From: Methyloversatilis discipulorum
Lineage (GTDB): Bacteria; Pseudomonadota; Gammaproteobacteria; Burkholderiales; Rhodocyclaceae
DNA length: 64,000 bases
Direction: 5' to 3'
Assembly: GCF_000385375.1 (NCBI RefSeq)
Contig: NZ_ARVV01000001.1
Span: 2,852,001-2,916,000 of the forward strand
Made by a program: the position numbers and the translations under genes. Numbering within the stretch: the stretch's first letter is position 1; each line of letters opens with the position of its first letter. Shown in pieces: positions 7,411-16,800 of the stretch. Below the pieces are notes generated by a model, which was given only the letters and a program-made list of their open reading frames with translations, did no database searches and was not told the origin of the DNA.

Positions 7411-10192
7411 GGGCGCTCAGTCGGAAATGGGTCAGCGCGCCGTCGCGGCGCTGCGCGGCGAGTACGCGGCCGTCGGCGGAAACGCTGCAGCGCTCGGCGT
7501 TCGCCAGCACGAATTCGAGCGGCACGTGGGCGCGCAGTTCGAAGCGGTACAGCTCGCCGTCGCGCGTCGCCGACAGAATGCGGGCGTTGGCGTCGGCCAG
7601 CATCGGCAGGCGCGCATCGACCGCGGCAAGACGCAGTTCCACCTCGTCCGCGGCGAGGTGCACATAGCGCCCCTCGCCGTCGTCGCGGAAGCCGGCCACG
7701 CCGATCGACGCCGGCAGGTCGGGTACGCCCAGTTCGCGCGGCAGGCGCAGCGTACGCAGGTGGGGCGCGTTGCGCACCCGGTAACGCTCGCCATCGAGCG
7801 TACGCGCCAGCACCACATCGTTGAAGTTCATCGCGATGCGCACGTATTCGCTTGGATAGACCGGATGCACCGGCTGCGCCAGCGCGTGCCGGTACACCTT
7901 GTGCAGCGCTTCCAGCGCCGCCTGCTTGCTCGCCGAATAGGTGTGGTAGTAGATGTTGATCGGCTTGAGCCGGCGCGGCCTGTCGGTGAAATCGAAGGTT
8001 TCGGTGACGCGCTCGAAACCGTAGAACGGACCGGTCCACAGATTGGTGTAGACGTTCTCGTTCATGATCGGCGCATGAACGTGAAAGCGCCGCCCCTGCC
8101 AGGTACCGAGTGCCGACACGGCGGCCAGGCTGGGATAGAGCCGGCTCGCCACCGTATAGCCGCCATTCATCTGCACCATGCCGAGACGCTCGACCATTTC
8201 GAGCGCGGCTTCGGTCGGTGCCGCGTCGCCGGTCCACAGCATCAGGCCCACCGGCTTGCCTGGCGGTGCAAGGCGGCTGCGGATGTACTCGACCGAGCCG
8301 GCGATCTCGCGCTCCAGCGACGGCACATAGCCTTCGGGTGCGAGCGAGTACCCCTGCAGCGCCTGCTTCACCTCGCCGCGCTCGACACTGTCCCAGTAGA
8401 ACGGGTGGGTGTAGCTGTGCGACGCGATCTCGACGTTCGGCAGTGCGAACATGCGGCGCGCGACCGACTCCATTTCGGCCGAATCCTTCGCGTACGGCCC
8501 CTGCGCGCTGGTTTCGATCTCGATCACCGACATCGCGTGCGGCAAGGCGTAGCGCTTCAGTACGTCATCGAGCAGCACCTCGGCAGCCAGCCGACGACCC
8601 TTCATTTCAGAACGTGATGCGAAGCCGTCGCCGTCGATGTGGGCGAAGAACATGCGGCGCCCGCTCAGCGTCGTGGTGTCGGGCACCGGCAAAGGCGGCA
8701 GCGCGAGTGCATCGCGGATGAAGGCGAAAGGTTCGACGATCCAGCGCGTCTGCGCCTCCTCGAGCGGAAGCACGCGGATGGCGAAAGGATGCAGCGCAAA
8801 GCCGCCCCAGGGCATCTGCGCCACCGCGTCGTAACGCTTGCCGTCGGCGTCCGCCACGGTGAGCAGCGTCCGTGCCGCATCGACATCGACGCGTATCCGT
8901 TCCAGCCGTCCGCGCTCCGGAATCGGCGGTGATTCGAAGCCGATCGACGGATCGGCCGACGCGATGTCGAGCCGGCCGCGTGCCGGCGCGACCGGCGCCA
9001 GACCGGCCTCGCGCAGGAAATCGCCGGCCGGCTCGAAACCGAATGAACCGAACACCGCCAGACGGGTGCCTTCGGCGATGCGCGCCGCCATCCAGCGTGC
9101 CAGCACGGTCGCGCGCGCAGGCGGGACATGACCGTCGAACCAGCTCACGACCCCCGCGTACTCGGCGGCCGGCACCGTGTCCGGCAGCGGCTGGTTCACG
9201 TCGACATAGTCCGCCACGTAACCGAGGTGATTGACCGGCATCTCGGCGTAGCGGTGGGCGCCCGACACATTGACGCGCGCCGCCTCACGGCTGTTGTACA
9301 GGAACAGGATCTTGCGCGGCAGCACCTCGATCAGGCCGACGCCCAGGTGCCGCAGATCGCCGTCGGTGACGTAGGGCACGATGCCGTGCGCATGAATGCG
9401 CCGCGCGGTGTCGCGCGCAAGTTCCCGTGCGGCGGGTGCCACGTAGTCGATGGCGATCGCCGTCACGCCGTATTTGTCGCGCGCAGTCAGCAACTGTCCG
9501 AGCAGCCAGTCGCGGTCGGACTGCCCGACCTCGACATAGCGCTTCTTCTTCGCGTCCCAGCCGCGGTAAAGCGATTCGGCAGCGACCGCATAGACCTCGT
9601 CGCGCAGATCGGGCAGCAGTTCGAAGCCGCGGTTGAAGATGAGGCGGATGCCGGGAAAGCGGCTGCGCAGTTGCCGCACCACGGCCACCATGCCCTGCTG
9701 CTGAGCGACGACGTCGACGCCATTGACCAGATGGTAGGAATCCAGCGTGTCGAGAAAGAAGCCGCGATAGCCGCGTGCCCACAGCGGCGCGATCACCTGT
9801 TCGGCGAAGAAGGCCGGCCACGCAGGCTGCGCCTGGTCGATCACGACGGATTTCCAGGCCTGATTGCGACCGATGCGCCAGGCTTCCGGGATACGTGCCG
9901 CGTAAGGGCGGGTCGGATGCACCTCGCCCACGCTGACATAAGCGAACAGTTCGGAGCGGCCCTGCCCGCGGTAGGCGGCCGGGTCGAAACCGTGGTCCGG
10001 TTCGACCACGGCGATGTCGAAGGCCTTCATCGCCGCCAGCGGCGCATCGGCACCATAGTGCAGCGCGACCGACGGCAGTTCGCCCGCCTGCGCCCGGTCC
10101 GCCACGACGAGGAATGCAGGCACGGCGAAGCACAGCAGACAGAAGAAACGCGACAGGAACGGACGGTGCAGCGAACGAAGGGTCGAAAGCAT
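7373..10192 (-). CDS. pelA: PelA, periplasmic Pel hydrolase/deacetylase
   Basis: 939 residues with a signal peptide ending near AQA at residue 36. An N-terminal TIM-barrel glycoside hydrolase domain (GH166 type, ~40-290) has a likely catalytic glutamate at E206 in AESLYRGW. A carbohydrate-esterase-like deacetylase region carries the metal and base residues D520 and D522 (FAHIDGDGF) and H592 and H596 (SHSYTHPF). In Pseudomonas these activities partly deacetylate Pel, which makes it cationic, and trim it. It is the first gene of the operon. No clear ribosome-binding site precedes the ATG. Confidence 0.96.
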   Translation of the reverse strand: MLSTLRSLHRPFLSRFFCLLCFAVPAFLVVADRAQAGELPSVALHYGADAPLAAMKAFDIAVVEPDHGFDPAAYRGQGRSELFAYVSVGEVHPTRPYAARIPEAWRIGRNQAWKSVVIDQAQPAWPAFFAEQVIAPLWARGYRGFFLDTLDSYHLVNGVDVVAQQQGMVAVVRQLRSRFPGIRLIFNRGFELLPDLRDEVYAVAAESLYRGWDAKKKRYVEVGQSDRDWLLGQLLTARDKYGVTAIAIDYVAPAARELARDTARRIHAHGIVPYVTDGDLRHLGVGLIEVLPRKILFLYNSREAARVNVSGAHRYAEMPVNHLGYVADYVDVNQPLPDTVPAAEYAGVVSWFDGHVPPARATVLARWMAARIAEGTRLAVFGSFGFEPAGDFLREAGLAPVAPARGRLDIASADPSIGFESPPIPERGRLERIRVDVDAARTLLTVADADGKRYDAVAQMPWGGFALHPFAIRVLPLEEAQTRWIVEPFAFIRDALALPPLPVPDTTTLSGRRMFFAHIDGDGFASRSEMKGRRLAAEVLLDDVLKRYALPHAMSVIEIETSAQGPYAKDSAEMESVARRMFALPNVEIASHSYTHPFYWDSVERGEVKQALQGYSLAPEGYVPSLEREIAGSVEYIRSRLAPPGKPVGLMLWTGDAAPTEAALEMVERLGMVQMNGGYTVASRLYPSLAAVSALGTWQGRRFHVHAPIMNENVYTNLWTGPFYGFERVTETFDFTDRPRRLKPINIYYHTYSASKQAALEALHKVYRHALAQPVHPVYPSEYVRIAMNFNDVVLARTLDGERYRVRNAPHLRTLRLPRELGVPDLPASIGVAGFRDDGEGRYVHLAADEVELRLAAVDARLPMLADANARILSATRDGELYRFELRAHVPLEFVLANAERCSVSADGRVLAAQRRDGALTHFRLSAHAATIELRCRLA

Positions 10193-10266
10193 CAGGTCAC
10201 GGGCGCCGACAGGGTTTCCGGTGAACGGCGCATTGTGGGGGAACCTTTAGCTTGCAGGCCCGACTT

Positions 10267-10281
10267 GCGCAAAATTTGCGC
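10267..10281. promoter_or_regulatory. 7-bp perfect palindrome upstream of pelA
   Basis: GCGCAAA-A-TTTGCGC lies 75 bases upstream of the pelA ATG and 33 bases after the anbu stop, inside the 121-base gap between them. It could be an operator for the pel operon or a weak transcription end for the Anbu operon; there is no T-tract on either side. A poor -35-like hexamer overlaps it on the minus strand. No resemblance to the FleQ box is evident. Function is unproven. Confidence 0.35.
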
Positions 10282-10313
10282 TGCACAACGCTCTCGCGCC
10301 GTCGGGGACGCGA

Positions 10314-11048
10314 TCAGGCGGGCGGGATCCAGTCTGGCGACGGCAACGCGTGGAACGCTTCGCGCAGGCTTTCACCCCAGCGCGTGCGGATCATTTCGAA
10401 ATAGGCGTTCTCGGCGTCGATGCGGGTGTGCGAGCACACTTTCAGCGCGCCGGTGCGCAGCACCAGCAGGTCCAGCGGCAGCCCGACCGACAGATTGGAG
10501 CGGATGGTCGAATCCATCGAGATCAACGCACACTTGGCCGCCTCGTCCAGCGTGGTTTCCGGGCGGATGACGCGGTCGATGATGGGCTTGCCGTACTTCG
10601 CCTCGCCGATCTGGAAGTACGGCGTGTCGCGCGTCGCCTCGATGAAGTTGCCGGCGGCGTAGATCTGGAACAGCCGCGGCTCCTCGCCCAGTATCTGGCC
10701 GCCGAGGATGAGGCTGGCGTTGAATTCGATGCCGAATTCCTTCAGCGCCTCGGCGTCGCGCGCGTGCACCTCGCGCAGACAGTCACCGACGTGGCGCGCC
10801 GCCTCGAACATGTTCGTCACCGTGTACAGGTTGGGCCCGTCGGTGGCGAGACGCTCGCGCAGCAGGCTCACCAGCGTCTGCGTCAGCGCGAGATTGCCGG
10901 CGCTCATCAGCACCAGCACGCGCTCGCCCGGGCGCTCGAACAGATTCATCTTGCGGAAGGTGTTGATGTGATCGACACCGGCATTGGTGCGCGAATCGGA
11001 CAGGCATACGAGCCCGGCGTCGAGCAGCATGCCCACGCAGTAGGTCAT
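10314..11048 (-). CDS. Anbu-type bacterial proteasome-like peptidase (Ntn hydrolase)
   Basis: 244 residues starting MTYCVGM. Removing Met leaves an N-terminal threonine, the nucleophile of proteasome-type Ntn hydrolases. In mature numbering D17 (LSDSR) and a lysine at 32 (TFRKM) fit the catalytic set. Anbu proteins are ancestral beta-subunit homologues that form open helical or ring assemblies; their substrate is unknown. The gene is last in a four-gene minus-strand run with a transglutaminase-like protein, an alpha-E protein and a circularly permuted ATP-grasp, the typical Anbu neighbourhood. The family call is firm; the cellular role is not known. Confidence 0.93.
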   Translation of the reverse strand: MTYCVGMLLDAGLVCLSDSRTNAGVDHINTFRKMNLFERPGERVLVLMSAGNLALTQTLVSLLRERLATDGPNLYTVTNMFEAARHVGDCLREVHARDAEALKEFGIEFNASLILGGQILGEEPRLFQIYAAGNFIEATRDTPYFQIGEAKYGKPIIDRVIRPETTLDEAAKCALISMDSTIRSNLSVGLPLDLLVLRTGALKVCSHTRIDAENAYFEMIRTRWGESLREAFHALPSPDWIPPA

Positions 11049-11118
11049 GGCGGATTTCCGTCAGGGAAAAGTTGAATGTTAGACGGACAGCGCGCGCGCT
11101 GCCCGGTGCGGCAGTGCG

Positions 11119-11928
11119 TCAGTGGGTGTGGATGGACACCCGGGTGAGCGTGCGCGTGACCGCCTCGCCGCCGGCCATGCGCACCGGGCAGGCATCGAGA
11201 TGGTCGCGCCCGACCGCCAGCCGGCAATAGCCGTGGCCGGCCAGCGCGCGTTCGAGCACGTCGACGCTGACCCAGCCGGCTTCGCCGCCGGGTGCCGGCC
11301 CGCTGGCCAGCCATACGTCAACCCAGGCGTGCGGCGCCGCCCACTCGCCGGCGGCATCGATCAGGTAGCCACTGACGTAACGTGCCGGCAATCCTGCGGC
11401 ACGGCAGCAGGCGATGAAGGCATGCGCGATGTCGGCGCTGCAGCCGAAGCCGGCGTCCAGCGCGATCGAGGCGCCACCCGGCGGCAGGCAGTCCGGCTGA
11501 TGCCGCACCGCGCCGCACACCGCACCGCTGAGATCCAGCAGTTCGCCCACGGTATCGCGCCGCGCACGCAGGTGGCTGGCCGCCATTGCGTGCGCCTGTT
11601 CGTCCGCTTCAGTCAGTCGCGTACCGGCCAGATAGGACAGCGGCGACAGCGTGCCGCTGTCGCGCGGCATCCACGCATCGGCGTCGGTCAGCCGCACGGT
11701 GCCGCTGACGACGATGGACAGTTCGCTGTGCGGCCGGTCCAGCGTCAGCAGGTGACCGATATTGCCGTGCGCATCGACCGAGCGGCGCGCGCTGCCCGGC
11801 GCCTGCACGCGCCAGTTCAGCGGCCGCTGGGTCGAGTCCTCGCGCGGCGTAAGCCGCAACTGCTGGATGCTGTAGTTGACCGGGCTGGCGTACTGCAGCG
11901 TGGTTTCGTGACGGATATCGAGCAGCAT
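11119..11928 (-). CDS. Transglutaminase-like cysteine peptidase family protein of the Anbu module
   Basis: 269 residues from the ATG at 11928, which has AAGGAGAT at good spacing. The N-terminal domain (LLDIRHETTLQYASPVNYS, residues 2-20) is the bacterial transglutaminase N-terminal region. The catalytic core shows C163 (FGCSADIAHAF) and H200 (APHAWVDVW), with nearby aspartates to complete the triad. Such proteins may cleave or form isopeptide bonds. It sits 12 bases upstream of the alpha-E gene's stop side and shares its direction. Its pairing with the ATP-grasp suggests turnover of a peptide-like modification; this is inferred from context only. Confidence 0.9.
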   Translation of the reverse strand: MLLDIRHETTLQYASPVNYSIQQLRLTPREDSTQRPLNWRVQAPGSARRSVDAHGNIGHLLTLDRPHSELSIVVSGTVRLTDADAWMPRDSGTLSPLSYLAGTRLTEADEQAHAMAASHLRARRDTVGELLDLSGAVCGAVRHQPDCLPPGGASIALDAGFGCSADIAHAFIACCRAAGLPARYVSGYLIDAAGEWAAPHAWVDVWLASGPAPGGEAGWVSVDVLERALAGHGYCRLAVGRDHLDACPVRMAGGEAVTRTLTRVSIHTH

Positions 11929-11939
11929 GGCGATCTCCT

Positions 11940-12890
11940 TCAACTGGATGACATCGGAACCAGGAAATCGTTTGAAATGCGGTTGCCAAGGTCGTTCACG
12001 CGCACGATGAACTGCGTCAGGTACTCGTGCAGCCCGCGCGCGAACACGTCCTCGATACGGCCGAACTTCAGGCTGGCCTGCAGTTCGCCGGCACGGCGCT
12101 GGGTTTCCTTCGAGCGGTAGTTCGACACCGCCAGCAGGTTCTCGTACACCTCGACCATGCTGGTACGCAGTGAGCGCGGCATCTGGTCGTTCAGGATCAG
12201 CAGTTCGGTCACCTTCACCGGCGTGATCAGGTCGCGATACACCTTGCGATAGACCTCGAAGGCCGACACCGATCGCAGCAGCGCGCTCCACTGGTAGTAA
12301 TCGGCGGCCGCGTCGGGTGGCGCCTTGCCGTCGACCAGCATGTGGTACTTCACGTCGATGAAGCGCGCGGTCGCGTCGGCCCGTTCGAGGAAGGTGCCGA
12401 GGCGGATGAAGTGAAAGGCTTCGTCGCGCAGCATGGTGCCCAGCGTGACGCCGCGCGACAGATGCGAGCGGAACTTCACCCACTCGAAGAATTCGCCGAT
12501 CTCGCTGCCCGACAGTTTCCAGCGCGGGTAGTCGCGCATCTTGAGCCAGGTGTCGTTGGTGGTTTCCCACATTTCCGACGTGATGGTGCCGCGCACCGCG
12601 TGCGCGTTTTCGCGCGCCATGCGCAGGCAGCTCATGATGGACGACGGATTGCTGCCGTCGAACACCATGAATTCGAGCACCGATTCCATCGTCGCTGCCG
12701 GGTACTTGGCGCGGAAGGCGTCCTCCAGACCGGTGATCGACAGCGTCGCACCCCAGCCGGCATCGATGCCGCCATCGGCCTGCGGCACCATGGACATCCG
12801 GTAATTCACGTCCAGCATGCGGGCGACGTTCTCGGCGCGTTCGATGTAGCGCGCCATCCAGTAGAGGTGGTCTGCGGTTCGGCTCAGCAT
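11940..12890 (-). CDS. Alpha-E domain protein of the Anbu module
   Basis: 316 residues beginning MLSRTADHLYWMARYIERAE, the signature start of the alpha-E (DUF403) family. The protein is helical and rich in conserved acidic and basic residues (HLLVDGKAPPD, TVEVYENLL-type helices). Its biochemical role is unknown, but it is nearly always encoded beside a circularly permuted ATP-grasp and a transglutaminase. The start is two bases after the ATP-grasp stop, which indicates translational coupling. A much longer reading through the upstream gene in this frame was rejected. Confidence 0.9.
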   Translation of the reverse strand: MLSRTADHLYWMARYIERAENVARMLDVNYRMSMVPQADGGIDAGWGATLSITGLEDAFRAKYPAATMESVLEFMVFDGSNPSSIMSCLRMARENAHAVRGTITSEMWETTNDTWLKMRDYPRWKLSGSEIGEFFEWVKFRSHLSRGVTLGTMLRDEAFHFIRLGTFLERADATARFIDVKYHMLVDGKAPPDAAADYYQWSALLRSVSAFEVYRKVYRDLITPVKVTELLILNDQMPRSLRTSMVEVYENLLAVSNYRSKETQRRAGELQASLKFGRIEDVFARGLHEYLTQFIVRVNDLGNRISNDFLVPMSSS

Positions 12891-12892
12891 GT

Positions 12893-14314
12893 TCAGACCT
12901 CCAGAACCCAAGTGTCCTTGGTGCCGCCGCCCTGCGACGAATTCACCACCAGAGAGCCTTCGCGCAGCGCCACCCGGGTCAGACCGCCGGGCACCATGTT
13001 GATGTCCTTGCCGGACAGCACGAAGGGGCGCAGGTCGATATGGCGCGGCGCGATGCCAGCGTCGACGAAGGTCGGGCAGGCCGACAGCGACAGCGTCGGT
13101 TGCGCGATGTAGCGCTCCGGCGTCTCGGTCAGCAGCTGACGGAAACGCTCGATCTCCTCCTTCGACGCACGCGGCCCGATCAGCATGCCGTAGCCGCCGG
13201 CGCCGTGCGTTTCCTTTACCACCAGCTCGTCGAGGTGGGCCAGTACGTAGGCGAGGTCCTCCTTCTTGCGGCACATATAGGTGGGCACGTTGTTCAGCAG
13301 CGGCTCCTCGCCGAGGTAGAAACGGATCATGTCCGGCACGTAGGGATAGATGGACTTGTCGTCCGCCACCCCGGTGCCGATCGCGTTGGCCAGCGTTACG
13401 TGGCCGGCGCGATAGACCTGCAGCAGGCCCGGCACGCCCAGCATGGAATCGGCGCGGAAGGCCAGCGGATCGAGGAAGTCGTCGTCGATGCGGCGATAGA
13501 TCACATCGACGCGCTGCGGTCCCTGAGTGGTGCGCATGTACAGATGCTCGTCGCGCACGAAGAGGTCCTGCCCCTCGACCAGTTCGACGCCCATCTGCTG
13601 GGCGAGGAAGGCGTGTTCGAAGTAGGCCGAGTTGTAGGCGCCCGGCGTCAGCACGATGACGGTCGGGTCGAGTACGCCGGCCGGTGCGACCGCCCGCAGA
13701 TTGCTCAGCAGCATGTCCGGGTAGTGCTCGACCGGCGCCACGCGGTAGCGCGAGAACAGTTCCGGGAACAGCCGCATCATCATGCGGCGGTCCTCCAGCA
13801 TGTAGGACACGCCGGACGGCACACGCAGGTTGTCCTCCAGCACATAGAACTCGCCCGCCCCGGCGCGCACGACGTCGACGCCGGCGATGTGGGCGTAGAT
13901 GCCGCCCGGCACATCGACGCCCTGCATTTCCGGCCGGTACTGGCTGTTCGACAGCACCTGCTCGGCCGGAATCTTGCCGGCCTTGATGATCTCCTGGTCG
14001 TGGTAGACGTCGTGCAGGAACATGTTCAGCGCCTTCACGCGCTGACGCAGGCCGGCGGCCAATTGCTTCCATTCCTGGGCGGGGATGATGCGCGGCACGA
14101 CGTCGAACGGAATCAGACGTTCCTTGCCCTCTTCTTCGCCGTAGACCGCGAAGGTGATGCCGACCCGGTGGAACACCAGATCCGCTTCGGCACGCTTTTG
14201 CGCGATGCGCTCCGGCGGTGTTTCCGCCAGCCACTTCTGGTAGCCGGCGTAATGAGCGCGCACCGTGCCGTCGGCGCCGTTCATTTCGTCATAGATCGAG
14301 GACGGGTTGGCCAT
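12893..14314 (-). CDS. Circularly permuted type 2 ATP-grasp protein of the Anbu module
   Basis: 473 residues from the ATG at 14314 (MANPSSIYDEMNG). Family hallmarks include the DGTVRAHYAGYQKWL start, RQRVKALNMFLHDVYHDQEI, VLTPGAYNSAYFEHAFLA, and the ATP-grasp core VVKETHGAGGYGMLIGPRAS. These enzymes are predicted amidoligases forming ATP-dependent peptide or amide bonds. It is first in the operon with alpha-E, transglutaminase-like and Anbu genes. An in-frame extension to 14566 would cross the thiolase terminator and is not supported. Substrate unknown. Confidence 0.92.
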   Translation of the reverse strand: MANPSSIYDEMNGADGTVRAHYAGYQKWLAETPPERIAQKRAEADLVFHRVGITFAVYGEEEGKERLIPFDVVPRIIPAQEWKQLAAGLRQRVKALNMFLHDVYHDQEIIKAGKIPAEQVLSNSQYRPEMQGVDVPGGIYAHIAGVDVVRAGAGEFYVLEDNLRVPSGVSYMLEDRRMMMRLFPELFSRYRVAPVEHYPDMLLSNLRAVAPAGVLDPTVIVLTPGAYNSAYFEHAFLAQQMGVELVEGQDLFVRDEHLYMRTTQGPQRVDVIYRRIDDDFLDPLAFRADSMLGVPGLLQVYRAGHVTLANAIGTGVADDKSIYPYVPDMIRFYLGEEPLLNNVPTYMCRKKEDLAYVLAHLDELVVKETHGAGGYGMLIGPRASKEEIERFRQLLTETPERYIAQPTLSLSACPTFVDAGIAPRHIDLRPFVLSGKDINMVPGGLTRVALREGSLVVNSSQGGGTKDTWVLEV

Positions 14315-14479
14315 GATCGGGTTGTCTCGTGTGATTGTTTGGCGCGTATCCGCATTCAGCGAAAAATGTGCCATGCCGGAAAACGGCGCCAGGACTGGAA
14401 ACCTTCCGCTTTGAAGGGTTTTACGCACCAAGCGGGTGCGAAGCCCGGATTCATGTGGTGCAAGGTGTTGAAACGAAAA

Positions 14480-14506
14480 CGCCCCGCACTGGGCGGGGCG
14501 TTTTTT
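14480..14506. terminator. Rho-independent terminator after the thiolase gene
   Basis: Eight-base stem CGCCCCGC / GCGGGGCG (14480-14487 and 14493-14500) with a five-base loop. It is flanked by TTTTTT on the plus strand and by an A-rich run giving TTTTCG on the minus strand. It lies 19 bases past the thiolase stop and so should end leftward transcription before the ATP-grasp gene. Confidence 0.85.
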
Positions 14507-14525
14507 CAGACCGATGAAGCGGCGA

Positions 14526-15713
14526 TCAGATGCGTTCGATGATGCCCGCAATGCCCTGGCCACCACCGATACACATGGTGATCAGGCCGTAGCGACCACC
14601 GGTGCGCTGCAGTTCGTACAGGCACTTGACGGTCAGGATGGCGCCGGTCGCACCGACCGGGTGACCCAGACCGACCGCGCCGCCATTCGGGTTCACCTTG
14701 GCCGGGTCCAGGCCCAGTTCGCGCGTGCAGCACATCGCCTGCACGGCGAAGGCTTCGTTCGATTCGATCACGTCGAGATCGGATGCCTTCAGACCGGCAC
14801 GCTGCAGCGCCAGCTTGACGGCCGGGATCGGGCCGGTACCCATGATGGTCGGATCGACGCCGGCGACCGCGTAGGACACCAGACGGGCCAGCGGCTTGGC
14901 GCCAGCGCGGGCGGCCGCACCGGCTTCCATCATGACGATGGCAGCGGCGCCGTCGTTGATGCCCGAGGCATTGCCGGCGGTGACCGAACCGTCCTTCTTG
15001 AACACCGGGCGCAGCTTGGCCATGCCTTCGAGCGAGGCGTCACGGCGGAAGTGCTCGTCGGTGTCGATGACGGTGGTGCCCTTCTTGGTCACCACTTCCA
15101 GCGGAGCGATCTGCGACTTGAAGTGGCCGGCGTCGGTCGCGGCAGCGGCCTTCTGGTGCGAGGCGACGGCGAAGGCATCCTGCTCCTCGCGGTTGAAGCC
15201 GAACTGGCTGGCGATGTTTTCCGCGGTGATGCCCATGTGCACCGTGTCGAACGGATCGGTCAGCGCGCCGACCATCATGTCGATCATCTTGGTGTCGTTC
15301 ATGCGGGCGCCCCAGCGGGCCGCCGGCATCAGGTAACCACCACGGCTCATCGTTTCGACGCCGCCACCGACTGCGCAGTCGGCATCGCCGAGCTGGATCG
15401 CGTTGGCCGCCGACACGATGGCCTGGAAGCCGGAGCCGCACAGGCGGTTCACGCCCATGGCGCACGATTCCTTCGACATGCCGCCGTTGATCGCCACCAC
15501 GCGCGACACGTACATGTCGCGGGCTTCGGTGTGGATCACGTTGCCCAGCACCAGGTGCTGCGCTTCCTTCGCGTCGACGCCGGCGCGCGCGAAGGCGGCC
15601 TTGACCACGTGCGCGCCCAGATCGCAGGCCGTGAAGTCCTTCAGCGAACCGCCGTATGCGCCGATCGGCGTACGTGCAGCACCTACGATCACCACTTCTC
15701 TCTTGTCAGCCAT
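14526..15713 (-). CDS. Acetyl-CoA C-acetyltransferase (thiolase)
   Basis: 395 residues. The ATG at 15713 has GGAGGT seven bases upstream and is preferred to a GTG three codons earlier. Thiolase motifs are all present: the acylation cysteine in NRLCGSGFQAI, the GGVETMS loop, NEAFAVQ, NPNGGAVGLGHPVGATGA and the C-terminal MCIGGGQG active-site cysteine. It condenses two acetyl-CoA or cleaves acetoacetyl-CoA, serving PHB synthesis or fatty-acid and ketone breakdown. No phaB or phaC is adjacent, so the pathway cannot be fixed. It is followed by a strong terminator. Confidence 0.93.
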   Translation of the reverse strand: MADKREVVIVGAARTPIGAYGGSLKDFTACDLGAHVVKAAFARAGVDAKEAQHLVLGNVIHTEARDMYVSRVVAINGGMSKESCAMGVNRLCGSGFQAIVSAANAIQLGDADCAVGGGVETMSRGGYLMPAARWGARMNDTKMIDMMVGALTDPFDTVHMGITAENIASQFGFNREEQDAFAVASHQKAAAATDAGHFKSQIAPLEVVTKKGTTVIDTDEHFRRDASLEGMAKLRPVFKKDGSVTAGNASGINDGAAAIVMMEAGAAARAGAKPLARLVSYAVAGVDPTIMGTGPIPAVKLALQRAGLKASDLDVIESNEAFAVQAMCCTRELGLDPAKVNPNGGAVGLGHPVGATGAILTVKCLYELQRTGGRYGLITMCIGGGQGIAGIIERI

Positions 15714-15733
15714 CAGTACCACCTCCGTTGAAA

Positions 15734-16660
15734 TCAGCTACCGACATAGCCAGCCAGCGTGAGCAGGCCGAGCAAAAGAAGACAAAATATAAGTGTGCGC
15801 CAAACAAGGCCGATCGCGCTTTGCATGAGATCAACATCGGCGTCGTCGCCCATGCCCAGTTCGGGCCGGTCCGCGACTTCGCCGAGTTCGAACAGCGGTG
15901 CGCCGAGCTTCACGCCGAGCGCCCCGCCGCCGCTGGCGAGCAGAATGCCCGCCGCCTGCTCAGGCCATTTTGCGGCCTGCGTGCGCCAGCAATGCACTGC
16001 GTCCTCGAAGTCGCCAACGATGGCGAAGGTCGCGGCAGTCATGCGCACAGGGATGAAATCCAGCCATTCGTACATGTTCCGCGCGAAGCGGCCGAAGGCA
16101 CCGAACTCTATGTTTTCGCGCCGTGCCCACGACCATGACAGGCGTTCGGTCAGGCGATAGAGCAAGGGGCCGGTCGGCCCAGGCAGCAGCGCGAACAGCG
16201 CCAGCGGTGCGAACACATGGCGATGCGCCGCCAGCAGGCCCTGTTCGATCGCCAGACGGGCGATCTCCTCCTGCTTCATCCGGTCGGTGTTGCGCGACAG
16301 CCAGTTGCCCAGTTCGCGCCGCGCGGTGTCGGTGTCGCCGGCACGCAGTGCGTCGGCGGTGGCTTCGAAATGGTGGCTGAACTGGCGGAAGCCCATGGTC
16401 ACGTAGAGCACGATGACATTGAGCACCCAGCCGAGCACCGGGTTGATCCAGACGAGGAAAAGATAGAGGAACCAGACGGCCGCCACCGGCAGGCCGACGG
16501 CCAGCGACCACGCGACCACACCGTGGCGCGCCTCGCCGGCGTTCAGGCGCTGTTCGAACCAGGCCGCATAGCGGGCAAGAGGGCCTGCGACGACGCGCTC
16601 ATAGGAAAGCGGTTTGTACTGCTCGATCAGCAGTGCGACAAAAAGAGACAGCCAGGTCAT
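15734..16660 (-). CDS. CobD/CbiB-family membrane protein
   Basis: 308 residues with membrane helices near residues 1-20, 55-95, 150-170 and the C-terminus (LIFCLLLLGLLTLAGYVGS). Features such as FSHHFEATADALRAGDTDTARRELGNWLSR, ending in RENIEFGAFGRFARNMYEWLDF and the VGDFEDAVHCWRTQA stretch, fit the shorter betaproteobacterial CobD/CbiB relatives. True CbiB makes adenosylcobinamide phosphate. No other cobalamin genes are nearby, so that activity is unproven. The gene lies 20 bases upstream of the thiolase start. Upstream (16661-16800) I see only short imperfect inverted repeats. Confidence 0.75.
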   Translation of the reverse strand: MTWLSLFVALLIEQYKPLSYERVVAGPLARYAAWFEQRLNAGEARHGVVAWSLAVGLPVAAVWFLYLFLVWINPVLGWVLNVIVLYVTMGFRQFSHHFEATADALRAGDTDTARRELGNWLSRNTDRMKQEEIARLAIEQGLLAAHRHVFAPLALFALLPGPTGPLLYRLTERLSWSWARRENIEFGAFGRFARNMYEWLDFIPVRMTAATFAIVGDFEDAVHCWRTQAAKWPEQAAGILLASGGGALGVKLGAPLFELGEVADRPELGMGDDADVDLMQSAIGLVWRTLIFCLLLLGLLTLAGYVGS

Positions 16661-16800
16661 GTGATGCGTTATCGCCTTACGAGCATGCGGACGATATCAC
16701 AGTGAAGCTTGCGGGAGCCTTGCAAGCCGTCATCCCGACGAACCCGGCAGGTCGTGCAAGCCGGCCGGTCGCCCGGTGACCGTCATGCCGCCCGGCAGCT

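Noticed and set aside
16661..16800. Cobalamin riboswitch upstream of the CobD/CbiB-like gene
   Set aside because: Only short imperfect inverted repeats are visible; I cannot find the B12-box pattern, and the gene's link to cobalamin is itself uncertain.
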